Shown here: piece by piece, positions 7,583-16,638 of the stretch
Layout: each line of letters opens with the position of its first letter
Numbering within the stretch: position 1 is the stretch's first letter
Source: Bacillota bacterium
GTDB taxonomy: Bacteria; Bacillota; Clostridia; Acetivibrionales; JANLFN01
Assembly: GCA_023421675.1 (NCBI GenBank)
Contig: JAEZTC010000013.1
Location: forward strand, 310,001 to 374,000
Direction of reading: 5' to 3'
DNA length: 64,000 bases
Program-made: the position numbers and the translations under genes
The notes under the pieces: generated by a model
Seen by the model: only the letters and a program-made list of their open reading frames with translations
The model's database searches: none
What the model was told of the DNA's origin: nothing

Positions 7583-9649
7583 ATGCCCAGGCAGTTTAGT
7601 TTGGAAAATACCAGAAACATCGGTATAATGGCGCATATAGATGCAGGTAAAACTACAACTACTGAACGTATTCTGTTTTACACCGGTAAAGTGCATAAAA
7701 TAGGAGAAGTTCATGAAGGCGCTGCAACCATGGACTGGATGGAACAGGAGCAGGAAAGAGGTATAACAATTACTTCTGCTGCAACAACTGCACAGTGGAA
7801 AGGCAATAGAATCAATATTATTGATACGCCGGGGCACGTTGACTTTACAGTTGAAGTTGAAAGATCTCTTCGCGTTCTCGATGGTTCAGTAACGGTCTTT
7901 TGTGCAAAAGGAGGCGTTGAGCCACAGTCTGAGACAGTTTGGAGACAGGCTGACAACTATAATGTTCCCCGTCTTGCATATATAAATAAGATGGACATAA
8001 TGGGTGCAGATTTTTATCACTGTATAGATATGATGAAGGACAGATTGAAAGCTAATGCTGTTCCGATTCAGTTACCCATAGGTAAAGAGGATCACTTCCA
8101 GGGAATCGTAGACCTTGTAGTTATGAAAGCTTTTCTTTTCAAGGATGACTTGGGAAAAGTTATTGAAGAAGGTCCAATTCCTGACGATATGAAAGAAATT
8201 GCTGATAAATATCGTAATACTTTACTTGAAGCTGTTGCTGAACAAGACGAAGAATTAATGATGAAATACCTTGAAGGTGAAGAACTCACCGAAGAAGAGA
8301 TTCGTACCGGTATAAGAAAAGCTACAATCGCCGTAAGCATGATTCCCGTTACATGCGGATCATCTTACAAAAATAAGGGTGTACAGCAGCTGCTGGATGC
8401 AGTTGTTGAATATATGCCATCGCCTTTGGATATACCAGCTATTAAAGGTGTTTCACCTGATGATGCTGAAGAAGAAATGGAAAGAGCTGCAGATGATAAA
8501 AACCCATTCGCAGCACTTGCATTTAAGATCATGACTGATCCATATGTTGGTAAACTATGCTTCTTCAGAGTTTACTCAGGAACATTGGCTTCAGGTTCTT
8601 ATGTGTTCAATTCTTCAAAAGGTAAGAGGGAAAGAATCGGAAGAATACTTCAGATGCATGCCAACCACAGAGAAGAAATCGATATGGTTTATTCAGGTGA
8701 CATTGCTTCTGCAGTAGGTTTGAAGGATACTACAACCGGAGATACACTTTGTGATGAAGATCATCCGATCATTCTTGAATCAATGGAATTCCCGGAACCT
8801 GTTATCCACGTTGCAATTGAGCCAAAAACAAAGGCTGGACAGGATAAAATGTCTCTTGCTTTGCAAAAGCTTGCAGAAGAAGATCCTACATTTAAGACTC
8901 GTACAGATCCTGAAACAGGGCAAACAATTATTGCAGGTATGGGAGAACTTCACCTTGAAATAATTGTTGACCGTATGATGAGAGAATTCAAGGTTGAGGC
9001 AAATGTTGGTAAGCCACAGGTTGCATACAAGGAAACTATACGCAAGAAGGTTAAATCCGAAGGTAAATTCGTAAGACAGTCAGGCGGTAGAGGACAGTAT
9101 GGACATTGCTGGTTGGAAATTGAGCCTCAGGAGCCGGGTGCAGGTTTTACATTCGAGAACAAGATCGTAGGTGGTGCTATTCCTAAGGAATACATTCCTG
9201 CTGTTCAGGCCGGTGTAGAGGACGCTATGAATAATGGTGTACTTGGCGGATATCAGGTTCTTGATGTAAAAGTAACTCTTGTAGACGGCTCATACCATGA
9301 AGTTGACTCATCTGAAATGGCATTCAAAATTGCCGGTTCAATGGGCTTCAAAGATGGCTGTAAGAAAGCTGAACCTGTGCTTCTCGAACCTATAATGAGA
9401 GTTGACGTAGTTGTTCCTGAAGAATACATGGGTGACGTTATGGGAGATTTGAACTCTAGAAGAGGAAGAATTGAAGGCATGGAAGCAAGAGCAGGTGCAC
9501 AGGTTATTACATCCTTTGTTCCGCTGGCAGAAATGTTCGGATATGCAACTGACCTGAGATCAAAGACCCAGGGCAGAGGTGTTTACACCATGCAGTCAGA
9601 TCATTATGAAGAGGTTCCTAGAAGCATTCAGGAATCACTTCTTAAATAG
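7583..9649 (+). CDS. fusA: Elongation factor G
   Basis: A 688-residue translocase GTPase that moves tRNA-mRNA through the ribosome and helps recycle it. G1 AHIDAGKTTTTER (~residues 17-29), switch II region DTPGHVDF, G4 NKMD and the domain IV signature around GGRGQYGHCWLEIEP are all present. The correct start is the ATG at 7583 (MPRQFSLENT), which has GGAGG nine bases upstream. An upstream in-frame start would extend the protein through the heptad repeat and is not credible. Clostridial-type variants (VFCAKGGVEPQ; NKMDIMGADF) are present. Length is typical (~690). Confidence 0.98.
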   Translation: MPRQFSLENTRNIGIMAHIDAGKTTTTERILFYTGKVHKIGEVHEGAATMDWMEQEQERGITITSAATTAQWKGNRINIIDTPGHVDFTVEVERSLRVLDGSVTVFCAKGGVEPQSETVWRQADNYNVPRLAYINKMDIMGADFYHCIDMMKDRLKANAVPIQLPIGKEDHFQGIVDLVVMKAFLFKDDLGKVIEEGPIPDDMKEIADKYRNTLLEAVAEQDEELMMKYLEGEELTEEEIRTGIRKATIAVSMIPVTCGSSYKNKGVQQLLDAVVEYMPSPLDIPAIKGVSPDDAEEEMERAADDKNPFAALAFKIMTDPYVGKLCFFRVYSGTLASGSYVFNSSKGKRERIGRILQMHANHREEIDMVYSGDIASAVGLKDTTTGDTLCDEDHPIILESMEFPEPVIHVAIEPKTKAGQDKMSLALQKLAEEDPTFKTRTDPETGQTIIAGMGELHLEIIVDRMMREFKVEANVGKPQVAYKETIRKKVKSEGKFVRQSGGRGQYGHCWLEIEPQEPGAGFTFENKIVGGAIPKEYIPAVQAGVEDAMNNGVLGGYQVLDVKVTLVDGSYHEVDSSEMAFKIAGSMGFKDGCKKAEPVLLEPIMRVDVVVPEEYMGDVMGDLNSRRGRIEGMEARAGAQVITSFVPLAEMFGYATDLRSKTQGRGVYTMQSDHYEEVPRSIQESLLK

Positions 9650-9890
9650 GATTCTAAAGTATAATAATGTCGGTAGCAGCATATTGCATTAGTTCAAATA
9701 TATGTGTAAAATAATCATGATGATTTATATACAAATTTTTGAATAATGCAGGCTGCCGGACATCAACAAGGTTTAATATACGGGAGAGATGCAATAAATG
9801 TATATTTCCTGTAGTTAGAACAAATATATTAATAAATCTAAAAAATTTATTTTGTCAGTATTTCTTACTGAAAAGAAGGAGGAAAATTTA

Positions 9891-11093
9891 ATGGCAAAAG
9901 CTAAATATGAAAGAAGCAAGCCGCACGTTAACATCGGCACAATAGGTCACGTTGACCATGGTAAGACAACTTTGACTGCAGCTATCACTAAGGTACTGGG
10001 TTTCCAGGGTAAAGCAGAATTTATGGCATATGACATGATTGATAAGGCTCCAGAAGAAAGAGAAAGAGGTATTACTATTAATACCGCTCACGTTGAATAC
10101 GAAACAGAAAACAGACACTATGCACACGTTGACTGCCCAGGCCATGCTGACTATGTTAAAAACATGATCACTGGTGCTGCACAGATGGATGGTGCAATAC
10201 TCGTTGTTTCCGCTGCTGATGGCCCAATGCCTCAGACAAGAGAGCACATTCTGCTTGCTGGTCAGGTTGGTGTACCATACATAGTTGTTTTCCTTAACAA
10301 GTGTGATATGGTTGATGACGAAGAACTTATCGAATTGGTTGAAATGGAATTAAGAGAATTACTTACTTCCTATGAATTCCCTGGAGATGATACTCCAATA
10401 GTTAGAGGTTCAGCATTAGTTGCTCTTGAATGTACTTCAAAGGAAATAACTGCAGCAGAATATAAGCCGATTCTTGATCTTATGGCTGCTGTTGATGCTT
10501 ATATTCCTACTCCTGAAAGAGCTACAGACAAGCCATTCATTCTTCCAGTCGAAGATGTATTCTCAATTACAGGCCGTGGTACAGTTGCTACAGGTAGGGT
10601 TGAAAAAGGTATTGTTAAGGTTGGAGACGAAGTTGAAATTGTTGGTTTGATGGATGCTCCAAGAAAGACAGTTGTTACTGGTGTTGAAATGTTCAGAAAG
10701 CTTCTTGATCAGGCTGTTGCTGGAGATAACATCGGTGTTCTTTTAAGAGGTATTCAGAGAAATGAAGTTGAAAGAGGACAGGTTCTTGCTAAACCAGGTT
10801 CCATTAAACCTCACACTCACTTCAAATCACAGGTTTACGTTCTTACTAAAGAAGAAGGTGGAAGACATACTCCTTTCTTCAATGGTTACAGACCTCAGTT
10901 CTATTTTAGAACAACAGACGTTACTGGTGTAGCTGAATTACCACAGGGTATTGAAATGTGTATGCCTGGTGACCACGTAGCAATGACTTGTAAACTTATC
11001 ACTCCTATCGCTATGGATGTAGGTTTGAAGTTCGCTATCCGTGAAGGTGGAAGAACTGTTGGATCAGGTTCAATCACTGAAGTAATTGAATAA
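9891..11093 (+). CDS. tuf: Elongation factor Tu
   Basis: A 400-residue GTPase that delivers aminoacyl-tRNA to the A site. G1 GHVDHGKTTLTAAI, effector region ERERGITINTAHVEYET, DCPGHADYVKNMITGAAQMDGAI (split here across two motifs), and NKCD are all canonical. The start is the ATG at 9891 (MAKAKYERSKPH) with AAGGAGG eight bases before it; the in-frame GTG-type extension upstream lacks an SD. A 241-base gap after fusA may contain a second promoter, but I saw no convincing -35/-10 pair. It ends the str operon at a strong terminator. Confidence 0.98.
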   Translation: MAKAKYERSKPHVNIGTIGHVDHGKTTLTAAITKVLGFQGKAEFMAYDMIDKAPEERERGITINTAHVEYETENRHYAHVDCPGHADYVKNMITGAAQMDGAILVVSAADGPMPQTREHILLAGQVGVPYIVVFLNKCDMVDDEELIELVEMELRELLTSYEFPGDDTPIVRGSALVALECTSKEITAAEYKPILDLMAAVDAYIPTPERATDKPFILPVEDVFSITGRGTVATGRVEKGIVKVGDEVEIVGLMDAPRKTVVTGVEMFRKLLDQAVAGDNIGVLLRGIQRNEVERGQVLAKPGSIKPHTHFKSQVYVLTKEEGGRHTPFFNGYRPQFYFRTTDVTGVAELPQGIEMCMPGDHVAMTCKLITPIAMDVGLKFAIREGGRTVGSGSITEVIE

Positions 11094-11107
11094 TATCAAT
11101 TATAATG

Positions 11108-11135
11108 AAGGCCGGTTTTTAACCGGCCTTTTTAT
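11108..11135 (+). terminator. Intrinsic terminator after tuf
   Basis: A perfect 10-bp stem AAGGCCGGTT / AACCGGCCTT with a TTT loop and a TTTT tail, 15 bases after the tuf stop. Confidence 0.92.
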
Positions 11136-11279
11136 AATGCTTAGAAAATTATAGTTATACCTTAATATGTTAATTTCTGTTAAAACATTTCATTAAATTT
11201 TCATTATAGTTTTCAAGACTTTACTTTATTCTTTTTATAATGGGATTGACATTAAATCATTTGCACATACTAGTAATTA

Positions 11280-11308
11280 TTGTAAAACAGTAGGTGTGCT
11301 GATATAAT
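11280..11308 (+). promoter_or_regulatory. Sigma-A promoter for the rhomboid-like gene
   Basis: TTGTAA (11280-11285), 17-base spacer, consensus TATAAT (11303-11308) with an extended TGa. It lies ~50 bases upstream of the GTG start of the next gene. Confidence 0.65.
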
Positions 11309-11358
11309 CATTTAAGTAATCAAAATCCTATAGTGATTTGTTAAAGGAGAATAATAAA

Positions 11359-12159
11359 GTGAAGTGGCTTGATAGATTAGACAGAAAATTAGGAAAATAC
11401 TCTATTAAAGGTTTGATGTATTACGTTGTAATAATAAATGCTGCGGTTTTTCTTTTAATGCTATTTGATAAAAAGGGCCTTGTTATTTTTAATCTTGAAT
11501 TATTCCCTTCATTAGTTCAGGAAGGCGAATTCTGGAGGCTTATATCATTTATAGCAATTCCTCCTACAACTTCGATTATTTGGGTAGTCTTTGTACTTTA
11601 TTTTTACTATATGATTGGAAATGCGCTTGAACATGAATGGGGAAGTTTCAAATTTAATGTATATTACCTTATAGGAATCATTGTGACTGCAGCAGCATCA
11701 ATGCTAACAAATACTGTAGGCTCTAATCTTTATCTGAATTTATCTCTCTTTCTTGCTTTTGCATATCTATTCCCGAATTATGAGATACTTTTATTTTTTG
11801 TTTTACCAATAAAAATGAAGTATCTTGCATGGGTTGAGGTTGCTTTTGTCGGTTATTCAATAATAACTCAGCCGTGGGGCTTAAAGATTGCTGCAATTGT
11901 TTCATTACTAAACTTTATAGTTTTCTTTGGAAAAGATATTTTATTTAGAATATTACACCGGGGAACTGCATATCAAAAAAAAGTCACCTTTAGCTCAAAA
12001 ATTCCTAAAAATTATACAATTCATAAATGCTGTATTTGCGGATGTACAGAAAAGGATGATGCTAAAATGGAATTCAGGTATTGTAATGATTGTGAAGGTG
12101 ATTATGAGTACTGTATGACTCATTTATACAGTCATCAGCATATAACTGGAAAAAGGTAA
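11359..12159 (+). CDS. Rhomboid-like membrane protein with C-terminal Cys-rich (zinc-type) tail
   Basis: A 266-residue protein with about six hydrophobic segments (roughly residues 18-38, 70-90, 98-118, 122-142, 148-166, 184-200), arranged as in rhomboid-family proteins. The expected catalytic GxSG serine and the late-helix histidine are absent (the serine region reads LNLSLFLAFA), so it looks like a non-proteolytic rhomboid relative. After the last helix comes a Cys/His-rich module (HKCCICGC...YCNDC...YC.THLYSHQH, ~221-263) that probably binds zinc in the cytoplasm. A GTG start at 11359 is chosen because AAAGGAGA lies eight bases upstream; an in-frame TTG at 11338 has no SD. It is monocistronic and its function is unknown. 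Confidence 0.75.
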   Translation: MKWLDRLDRKLGKYSIKGLMYYVVIINAAVFLLMLFDKKGLVIFNLELFPSLVQEGEFWRLISFIAIPPTTSIIWVVFVLYFYYMIGNALEHEWGSFKFNVYYLIGIIVTAAASMLTNTVGSNLYLNLSLFLAFAYLFPNYEILLFFVLPIKMKYLAWVEVAFVGYSIITQPWGLKIAAIVSLLNFIVFFGKDILFRILHRGTAYQKKVTFSSKIPKNYTIHKCCICGCTEKDDAKMEFRYCNDCEGDYEYCMTHLYSHQHITGKR

Positions 12160-12246
12160 TAATTATATTTATTTATGATTAATTTCATGGCGGTTATTAC
12201 CATATATACCATCATATGAGTATAATAATGCAAAATATTTGGAATG

Positions 12247-12275
12247 TTGTTAAATATTTAGGAATGTGATATCAT
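12247..12275 (+). promoter_or_regulatory. Sigma-A-type promoter for the chemoreceptor gene
   Basis: TTGTTA (12247-12252), 17-base spacer, TATCAT (12270-12275) with TGa extended -10. A sigma-D (flagellar) consensus was looked for and not found. Confidence 0.5.
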
Positions 12276-12369
12276 TATAACGAGATAATAAGGCTCAGTA
12301 TGTTTCATTAAAAAAACCATAGCCGTATTCGAATCAATAATAATACTAATAATCAAAGGTGGTTTTAAC

Positions 12370-14178
12370 ATGAAAAAACTAAGATTTGATGCAACATTCG
12401 CAAAAAAGCAAGGATCTCCTCAAAAGTTTGCACCTTCTAAAAGACATTTCTCTAAACACTCAATTAAAGCTAAACTTTTACTGGCATTCTCCTTTACAGT
12501 TCTTCTCATGGGTATACTATGCATTACAACATACTTTTTAATCAATTCTTCTGTAGGTAAACTAAATGGTATGGTTGAATCATCCATTGAACTAAACAAC
12601 ATTGTTTGTAATATAGACGATATTATCAATGCAAACGACAGAAATGACAGTAAGTCATATTTAAATAATTATTCACAGGCTGTATTGCTGAAAGAAAAAA
12701 ATAATATTGACCAGTACAAGAAAAAAATCAATGATAATATAAACAGTATTCAAAAGTCCCTGGACAATCTGAAATCGAAGTACATAACAGATAAAACAGG
12801 TCTTTTTGGTTTGGAGCTTTCAACAAATTCCTTTAACTCTTTTAGAGATACAATAACAAAGCTTATGAAATACTACGAATCAGATAAGCTTTCAGAAGCT
12901 ATTACTGAAAAAGCAACTGTTCAGCGTGGGGGAGCTATGTTAGTTGATTCTATACAACAGCTTACATCAGTTGAACTTAGTGAGAATTCTATTCAGAAGG
13001 ACATAATAAACAAGCAAGCAAAAACTACAGAAGCACTTATTTTTATATTTATAATTATTATAGGTGGCCTTAGTCTAGGGTTTGGAATACTCATTACTAG
13101 AAATTTAACCAAAACCGTATCCAAACTTGTTAGTTTTTCAAAAAGTATTGCTGAGGGGGACCTGACAGTAGGAAATGTAGATGTTAAATCCAAGGATGAG
13201 ATAGGAATTCTTGCTGCATCTTATAATAGCATGGCAGAGAATCTAAAATCTCTTATTAAAAAGATTAGGACCAGCAGTGATAGTGTTGCACACTCATCAG
13301 AACTTCTAAAAACGGGAGCAGAACAAAACACACAAGCGATTGAACAAATTGCGTCTACAGTACAGCAGGTATCGGACGGTGCTTCTGACCAGTCACTGAA
13401 ATCACAAGAAACTGTTGAAGTTATTAATGAGATGCTTGAAGGAAATAATAAATTATACAAAAATGCAAAACAGGTTCTTGAAACATCTGAAAAGGCTACA
13501 AAAGCAGCTAATGTGGGAAATGAGAAAATGAATCATCTCCTTAGTCAGATAGGTATAATTGAAGAAAAGATAGTCCAAACTCAATCAGTTACAGAATCTC
13601 TTAAGAATCAGACAGGTGAAGTAGAGAAAATAGTTGATACAATAAATCAGATTGCAAGCCAGACAAACCTATTATCACTTAATGCAGCAATAGAGGCTGC
13701 AAGGGCAGGAGAACACGGAAAAGGCTTTGCAGTTGTTGCTGATGAAATAAGGAAGCTTGCTACCGGATCAGCTGAAGCTACAAAGGAAATAACCAATATT
13801 CTCAATAAAATAAGAATACAGGCTGAAAGCGTGTCAATCAGTATGACTGAAGGTGTAAGTGAAGTTAAGGAAGGTACTCAAATTGCTCATGAAGCAAGGG
13901 ATGCGTTTAAGGATATATCTCATACCAGTATTGATGTTGACAGTCAAGTCAGAGAGATAAATGATGAAATAGAGAGAATAGTGGATGAAATTAAAAAGGT
14001 TGAAGAAAAGAGTAATAATATTCTTGAAGTGGCAAAACAGTCTTCAGCCGGGTCCCAAGAGGTTGCAGCAGCAATAGAGGAACAAACTGCAAGTCTGGAA
14101 GAAATTCTGTCATCTGCATCTGAACTTGCAAAAATGTCGGAAGACCTTCAGAGCGTTGTAAGAAGCTTTAAGGTGTAA
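12370..14178 (+). CDS. Methyl-accepting chemotaxis protein
   Basis: A 602-residue transmembrane chemoreceptor. A basic N-tail is followed by TM1 (~35-59), an extracytoplasmic helical sensor domain (~60-220, four-helix-bundle type), TM2 (~222-243), a HAMP domain (~244-296) and a long cytoplasmic coiled-coil signalling domain. The kinase-interaction tip is highly conserved (NQIASQTNLLSLNAAIEAAR, ~426-445, then AGEHGKGFAVVADEIRKLA). It couples ligand binding to CheA/CheW and the flagellar motor. AAAGGTGG lies upstream of the ATG. The ligand cannot be inferred; no other chemotaxis gene is in the window. It has its own promoter and terminator. Confidence 0.95.
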   Translation: MKKLRFDATFAKKQGSPQKFAPSKRHFSKHSIKAKLLLAFSFTVLLMGILCITTYFLINSSVGKLNGMVESSIELNNIVCNIDDIINANDRNDSKSYLNNYSQAVLLKEKNNIDQYKKKINDNINSIQKSLDNLKSKYITDKTGLFGLELSTNSFNSFRDTITKLMKYYESDKLSEAITEKATVQRGGAMLVDSIQQLTSVELSENSIQKDIINKQAKTTEALIFIFIIIIGGLSLGFGILITRNLTKTVSKLVSFSKSIAEGDLTVGNVDVKSKDEIGILAASYNSMAENLKSLIKKIRTSSDSVAHSSELLKTGAEQNTQAIEQIASTVQQVSDGASDQSLKSQETVEVINEMLEGNNKLYKNAKQVLETSEKATKAANVGNEKMNHLLSQIGIIEEKIVQTQSVTESLKNQTGEVEKIVDTINQIASQTNLLSLNAAIEAARAGEHGKGFAVVADEIRKLATGSAEATKEITNILNKIRIQAESVSISMTEGVSEVKEGTQIAHEARDAFKDISHTSIDVDSQVREINDEIERIVDEIKKVEEKSNNILEVAKQSSAGSQEVAAAIEEQTASLEEILSSASELAKMSEDLQSVVRSFKV

Positions 14179-14200
14179 ATAAAAAAAGCGTCTACAATTA

Positions 14201-14225
14201 AAAGCTCCCTTTGGGGAGCTTTTTA
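14201..14225 (+). terminator. Intrinsic terminator after the chemoreceptor gene
   Basis: The stem AAAGCTCCC / GGGGAGCTTT around a short TTT-type loop, followed by TTTT. Confidence 0.85.
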
Positions 14226-14260
14226 CTTGATTTAAAATATAGTATTTTTCAATTAAAAAG

Positions 14261-14289
14261 TTTATTGTTGGTATATTAGGGTATATAAT
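14261..14289 (+). promoter_or_regulatory. Probable promoter of the flavodiiron gene
   Basis: TTTATT (14261-14266), 17-base spacer, consensus TATAAT (14284-14289), ~30 bases before the gene. The -35 box is weak. Confidence 0.5.
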
Positions 14290-14320
14290 ATTAACAAGCA
14301 TTTTAACAGGAGGGCGATTT

Positions 14321-15502
14321 ATGAACAGAGTTAAGGATGAAATATATTCGGTAGGGATAAGGGATTGGGAATTAAGGCATTTTCATGGACACGAGCTTTC
14401 AACCCACCGTGGTTCAACATATAATTCGTATTTAATAAAGGATGAAAAGAATATATTGGTTGACACTGTTTGGGACCCATTTAAGGAAGCTTTTACGGAC
14501 AAGCTTGACGAAGAAGTTGGATTAAAAAATATTGATGCTATAGTTATAAATCATATAGAGCCAGATCATGGAGGCAGCCTTGGCTATTTAATGTCAAAAA
14601 TACCTGAAACCCCAATTTACTGCACAAAAAATGGAGCGGAAATAATAAAAAGGCATTTTCAGCAGGATTGGAATTTTAATATTGTAAAAACAGGTGATAT
14701 AATAAAGACGGGCAATTACGAGCTTGTTTTTTTAGAAATGCAGATGCTTCACTGGCCTGACAGTATGGCTACGTTTGTCAAAGGACCTAATGTATTGCTT
14801 TCAAGCGATGCATTTGGGCAGCATTATGCACCTGAAAGGCTTTTTAATGATGAGGTTGATAATAACGAACTTTATGAGGAGGCTATAAAGTACTACGCTA
14901 ATATTCTTTCTCCATTCAGTGCTCTGATAAAGAAAAAGGTTGAACAAATCAGAGAATTAAATCTTCCTATAGAGATGATCGCTCCAAGCCACGGTATTAT
15001 ATGGAGAAAGGACCCAATGCAGATTGTTGATAAATATTATCAGTGGTCTCAGGATTATAACGAGGGAAATGTTGTTATATTCTATGATACAATGTATGAT
15101 TCAACAAAGAAAATGGCAGAAACTATTGCTGAAGGAATTGGCAGAGAAGGTATAGCCGTAAAACTTTTCAATACATCAATTGATGATGTAAGCGACTTAA
15201 TTACTGAGATTTTCAAGGCCAAAGGAGTTATTGGTGGAAGTTGTACGGTTAACAACAACGTGCTTCGTTCTGTTGCGGCAGTTTTGACTGAAATTAAAGG
15301 GCACAAATTCAAGAACAAATATGCTGCAGCCTTTGGTAGTTATGGATGGAGCGGAGAAGGTGCAAAAGTAATAAATTCCACCTTTGAAGAAACAGGAATG
15401 AAAATTGTAAATGAGCCGTTACAGGTTCGTTACCGTGCAAGCACCGAAGAACTGGACAAATGCATTGAGTTAGGTAAACATTTCGCTCAGTCAATCAAAT
15501 AA
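14321..15502 (+). CDS. Flavodiiron protein (FprA/NorV-type O2/NO reductase)
   Basis: A 393-residue soluble flavodiiron protein that reduces O2 to water and/or NO to N2O, protecting anaerobes. The N-terminal metallo-beta-lactamase-like domain has the complete diiron ligand set: H78-x-E80-x-D82-H83 (NHIEPDH), H144 (MLHWPDS), D163 (SSDAFG) and H224 (APSHGI). The C-terminal flavodoxin domain begins near residue 250 (VVIFYDTMYDSTKKMAE is the FMN phosphate loop region). No fused rubredoxin domain is present, so an external electron donor is needed. AGGAGGG lies seven bases upstream of the ATG. Monocistronic. Confidence 0.95.
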   Translation: MNRVKDEIYSVGIRDWELRHFHGHELSTHRGSTYNSYLIKDEKNILVDTVWDPFKEAFTDKLDEEVGLKNIDAIVINHIEPDHGGSLGYLMSKIPETPIYCTKNGAEIIKRHFQQDWNFNIVKTGDIIKTGNYELVFLEMQMLHWPDSMATFVKGPNVLLSSDAFGQHYAPERLFNDEVDNNELYEEAIKYYANILSPFSALIKKKVEQIRELNLPIEMIAPSHGIIWRKDPMQIVDKYYQWSQDYNEGNVVIFYDTMYDSTKKMAETIAEGIGREGIAVKLFNTSIDDVSDLITEIFKAKGVIGGSCTVNNNVLRSVAAVLTEIKGHKFKNKYAAAFGSYGWSGEGAKVINSTFEETGMKIVNEPLQVRYRASTEELDKCIELGKHFAQSIK

Positions 15503-15548
15503 TTGCAATTATAGAAACAAAATAATATTATGTTATTTAAAATAGTAC

Positions 15549-15579
15549 AAAAACCACTAATACATTTAGTGGTTTTTTA
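15549..15579 (+). terminator. Intrinsic terminator after the flavodiiron gene
   Basis: A stem AAACCACTAA / TTTAGTGGTTT with a short loop and a TTTTTT tail. Confidence 0.85.
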
Positions 15580-15665
15580 CATTTAATTTCCACATTTATT
15601 ATATTATTATAGAAATATCAAAATTTCATTTCATAATGTGCTATAAGTTAATAAAGGGGGCCATC

Positions 15666-16625
15666 ATGGATTTAAAAGGTATAAGAGGGCTTGTTGAGTT
15701 AATTAAATCCAATATATCAAAAGTTATTATTGGTAAGGATGATGCAATCGATCTTATACTTGTAGCTTTATTCTGTTCAGGACACATTTTGCTTGAAGAT
15801 GTACCTGGAGTAGGTAAGACCATGTTGGCAAAATGCCTCGCTAAGTCAATTAATTGTGATTTTAAAAGAATACAGTTTACCCCGGATTTGTTACCTTCTG
15901 ATGTTACAGGAATAAATTTTTACAGTCAAAGAGAAAGTGAATTTGTATTCAGGCCGGGACCTGTATTTTCCAATATTATTCTTGCGGATGAAATCAACAG
16001 GGCAACACCAAGAACGCAGGCGAGTTTGCTTGAATGTATGGAAGAAGGCCAGGTAACAATTGATGGCTATACAAGGGTTTTATTAAAGCCCTTTATGGTT
16101 ATAGCGACACAAAATCCCGTGGAAACACAGGGAACATTCCCTTTGCCTGAAGCTCAGCTTGACAGATTTTTTATAAAAATTAAGCTTGGTTATCCTTCTA
16201 AACTTGAATCCAAAGCCATTTTGGACCGTTTCCAGGAATCAAGTCCATTTTCTGAACTCACATGTGTGGCCGATACAAAAGATATTATTAATATACAAAA
16301 CCAATTCAGTTCAGTTAAGGTCAATGATGCAATCAAGGAATATATTGTTGATATAGTAGATGCTACAAAAACAAACGACAGGGTCTCTTTAGGTGTAAGT
16401 CCAAGGGGTGCACTAGCCCTTATGAGGGCTTCACAGGCAATGGCTGTTTTAAAGGGCAGGCAGTTTGTCCTTCCCGATGATGTAAAACTTACAGCAGTTC
16501 CTGTACTTGCACATAGGCTGATACTCAAAGGGCATTCAATGAATATTGGCTCCGTCTCACCTGAAGCAATAATAACTGGTGTTTTGGAAAAAGTACCTGT
16601 TCCTGTCGAAGCAATTAATATATAA
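15666..16625 (+). CDS. MoxR-family AAA+ ATPase
   Basis: A 319-residue AAA+ ATPase of the MoxR family, thought to act as a metal-insertion or assembly chaperone, usually encoded next to DUF58 and transglutaminase-like membrane genes. Walker A EDVPGVGKT is at ~44-52 and Walker B ILADEINRA at ~105-113, followed by TPRTQASLLECMEE, the sensor segment VIATQNPVE, and a C-terminal lid with ALMRASQA. The start is the ATG at 15666, preceded by AAGGGGG; an earlier in-frame ATG at 15636 has no SD. It is followed 13 bases later by the DUF58 gene, the standard family partnership. Confidence 0.92.
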   Translation: MDLKGIRGLVELIKSNISKVIIGKDDAIDLILVALFCSGHILLEDVPGVGKTMLAKCLAKSINCDFKRIQFTPDLLPSDVTGINFYSQRESEFVFRPGPVFSNIILADEINRATPRTQASLLECMEEGQVTIDGYTRVLLKPFMVIATQNPVETQGTFPLPEAQLDRFFIKIKLGYPSKLESKAILDRFQESSPFSELTCVADTKDIINIQNQFSSVKVNDAIKEYIVDIVDATKTNDRVSLGVSPRGALALMRASQAMAVLKGRQFVLPDDVKLTAVPVLAHRLILKGHSMNIGSVSPEAIITGVLEKVPVPVEAINI

Positions 16626-16638
16626 AGGAAATTTGCTT

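Noticed and set aside
12247..12369. Sigma-D (flagellar) promoter for the chemoreceptor
   Set aside because: No TAAA-N15-GCCGATAA pattern; a CGAGATAA at 12281 is at the wrong distance from TAAA.
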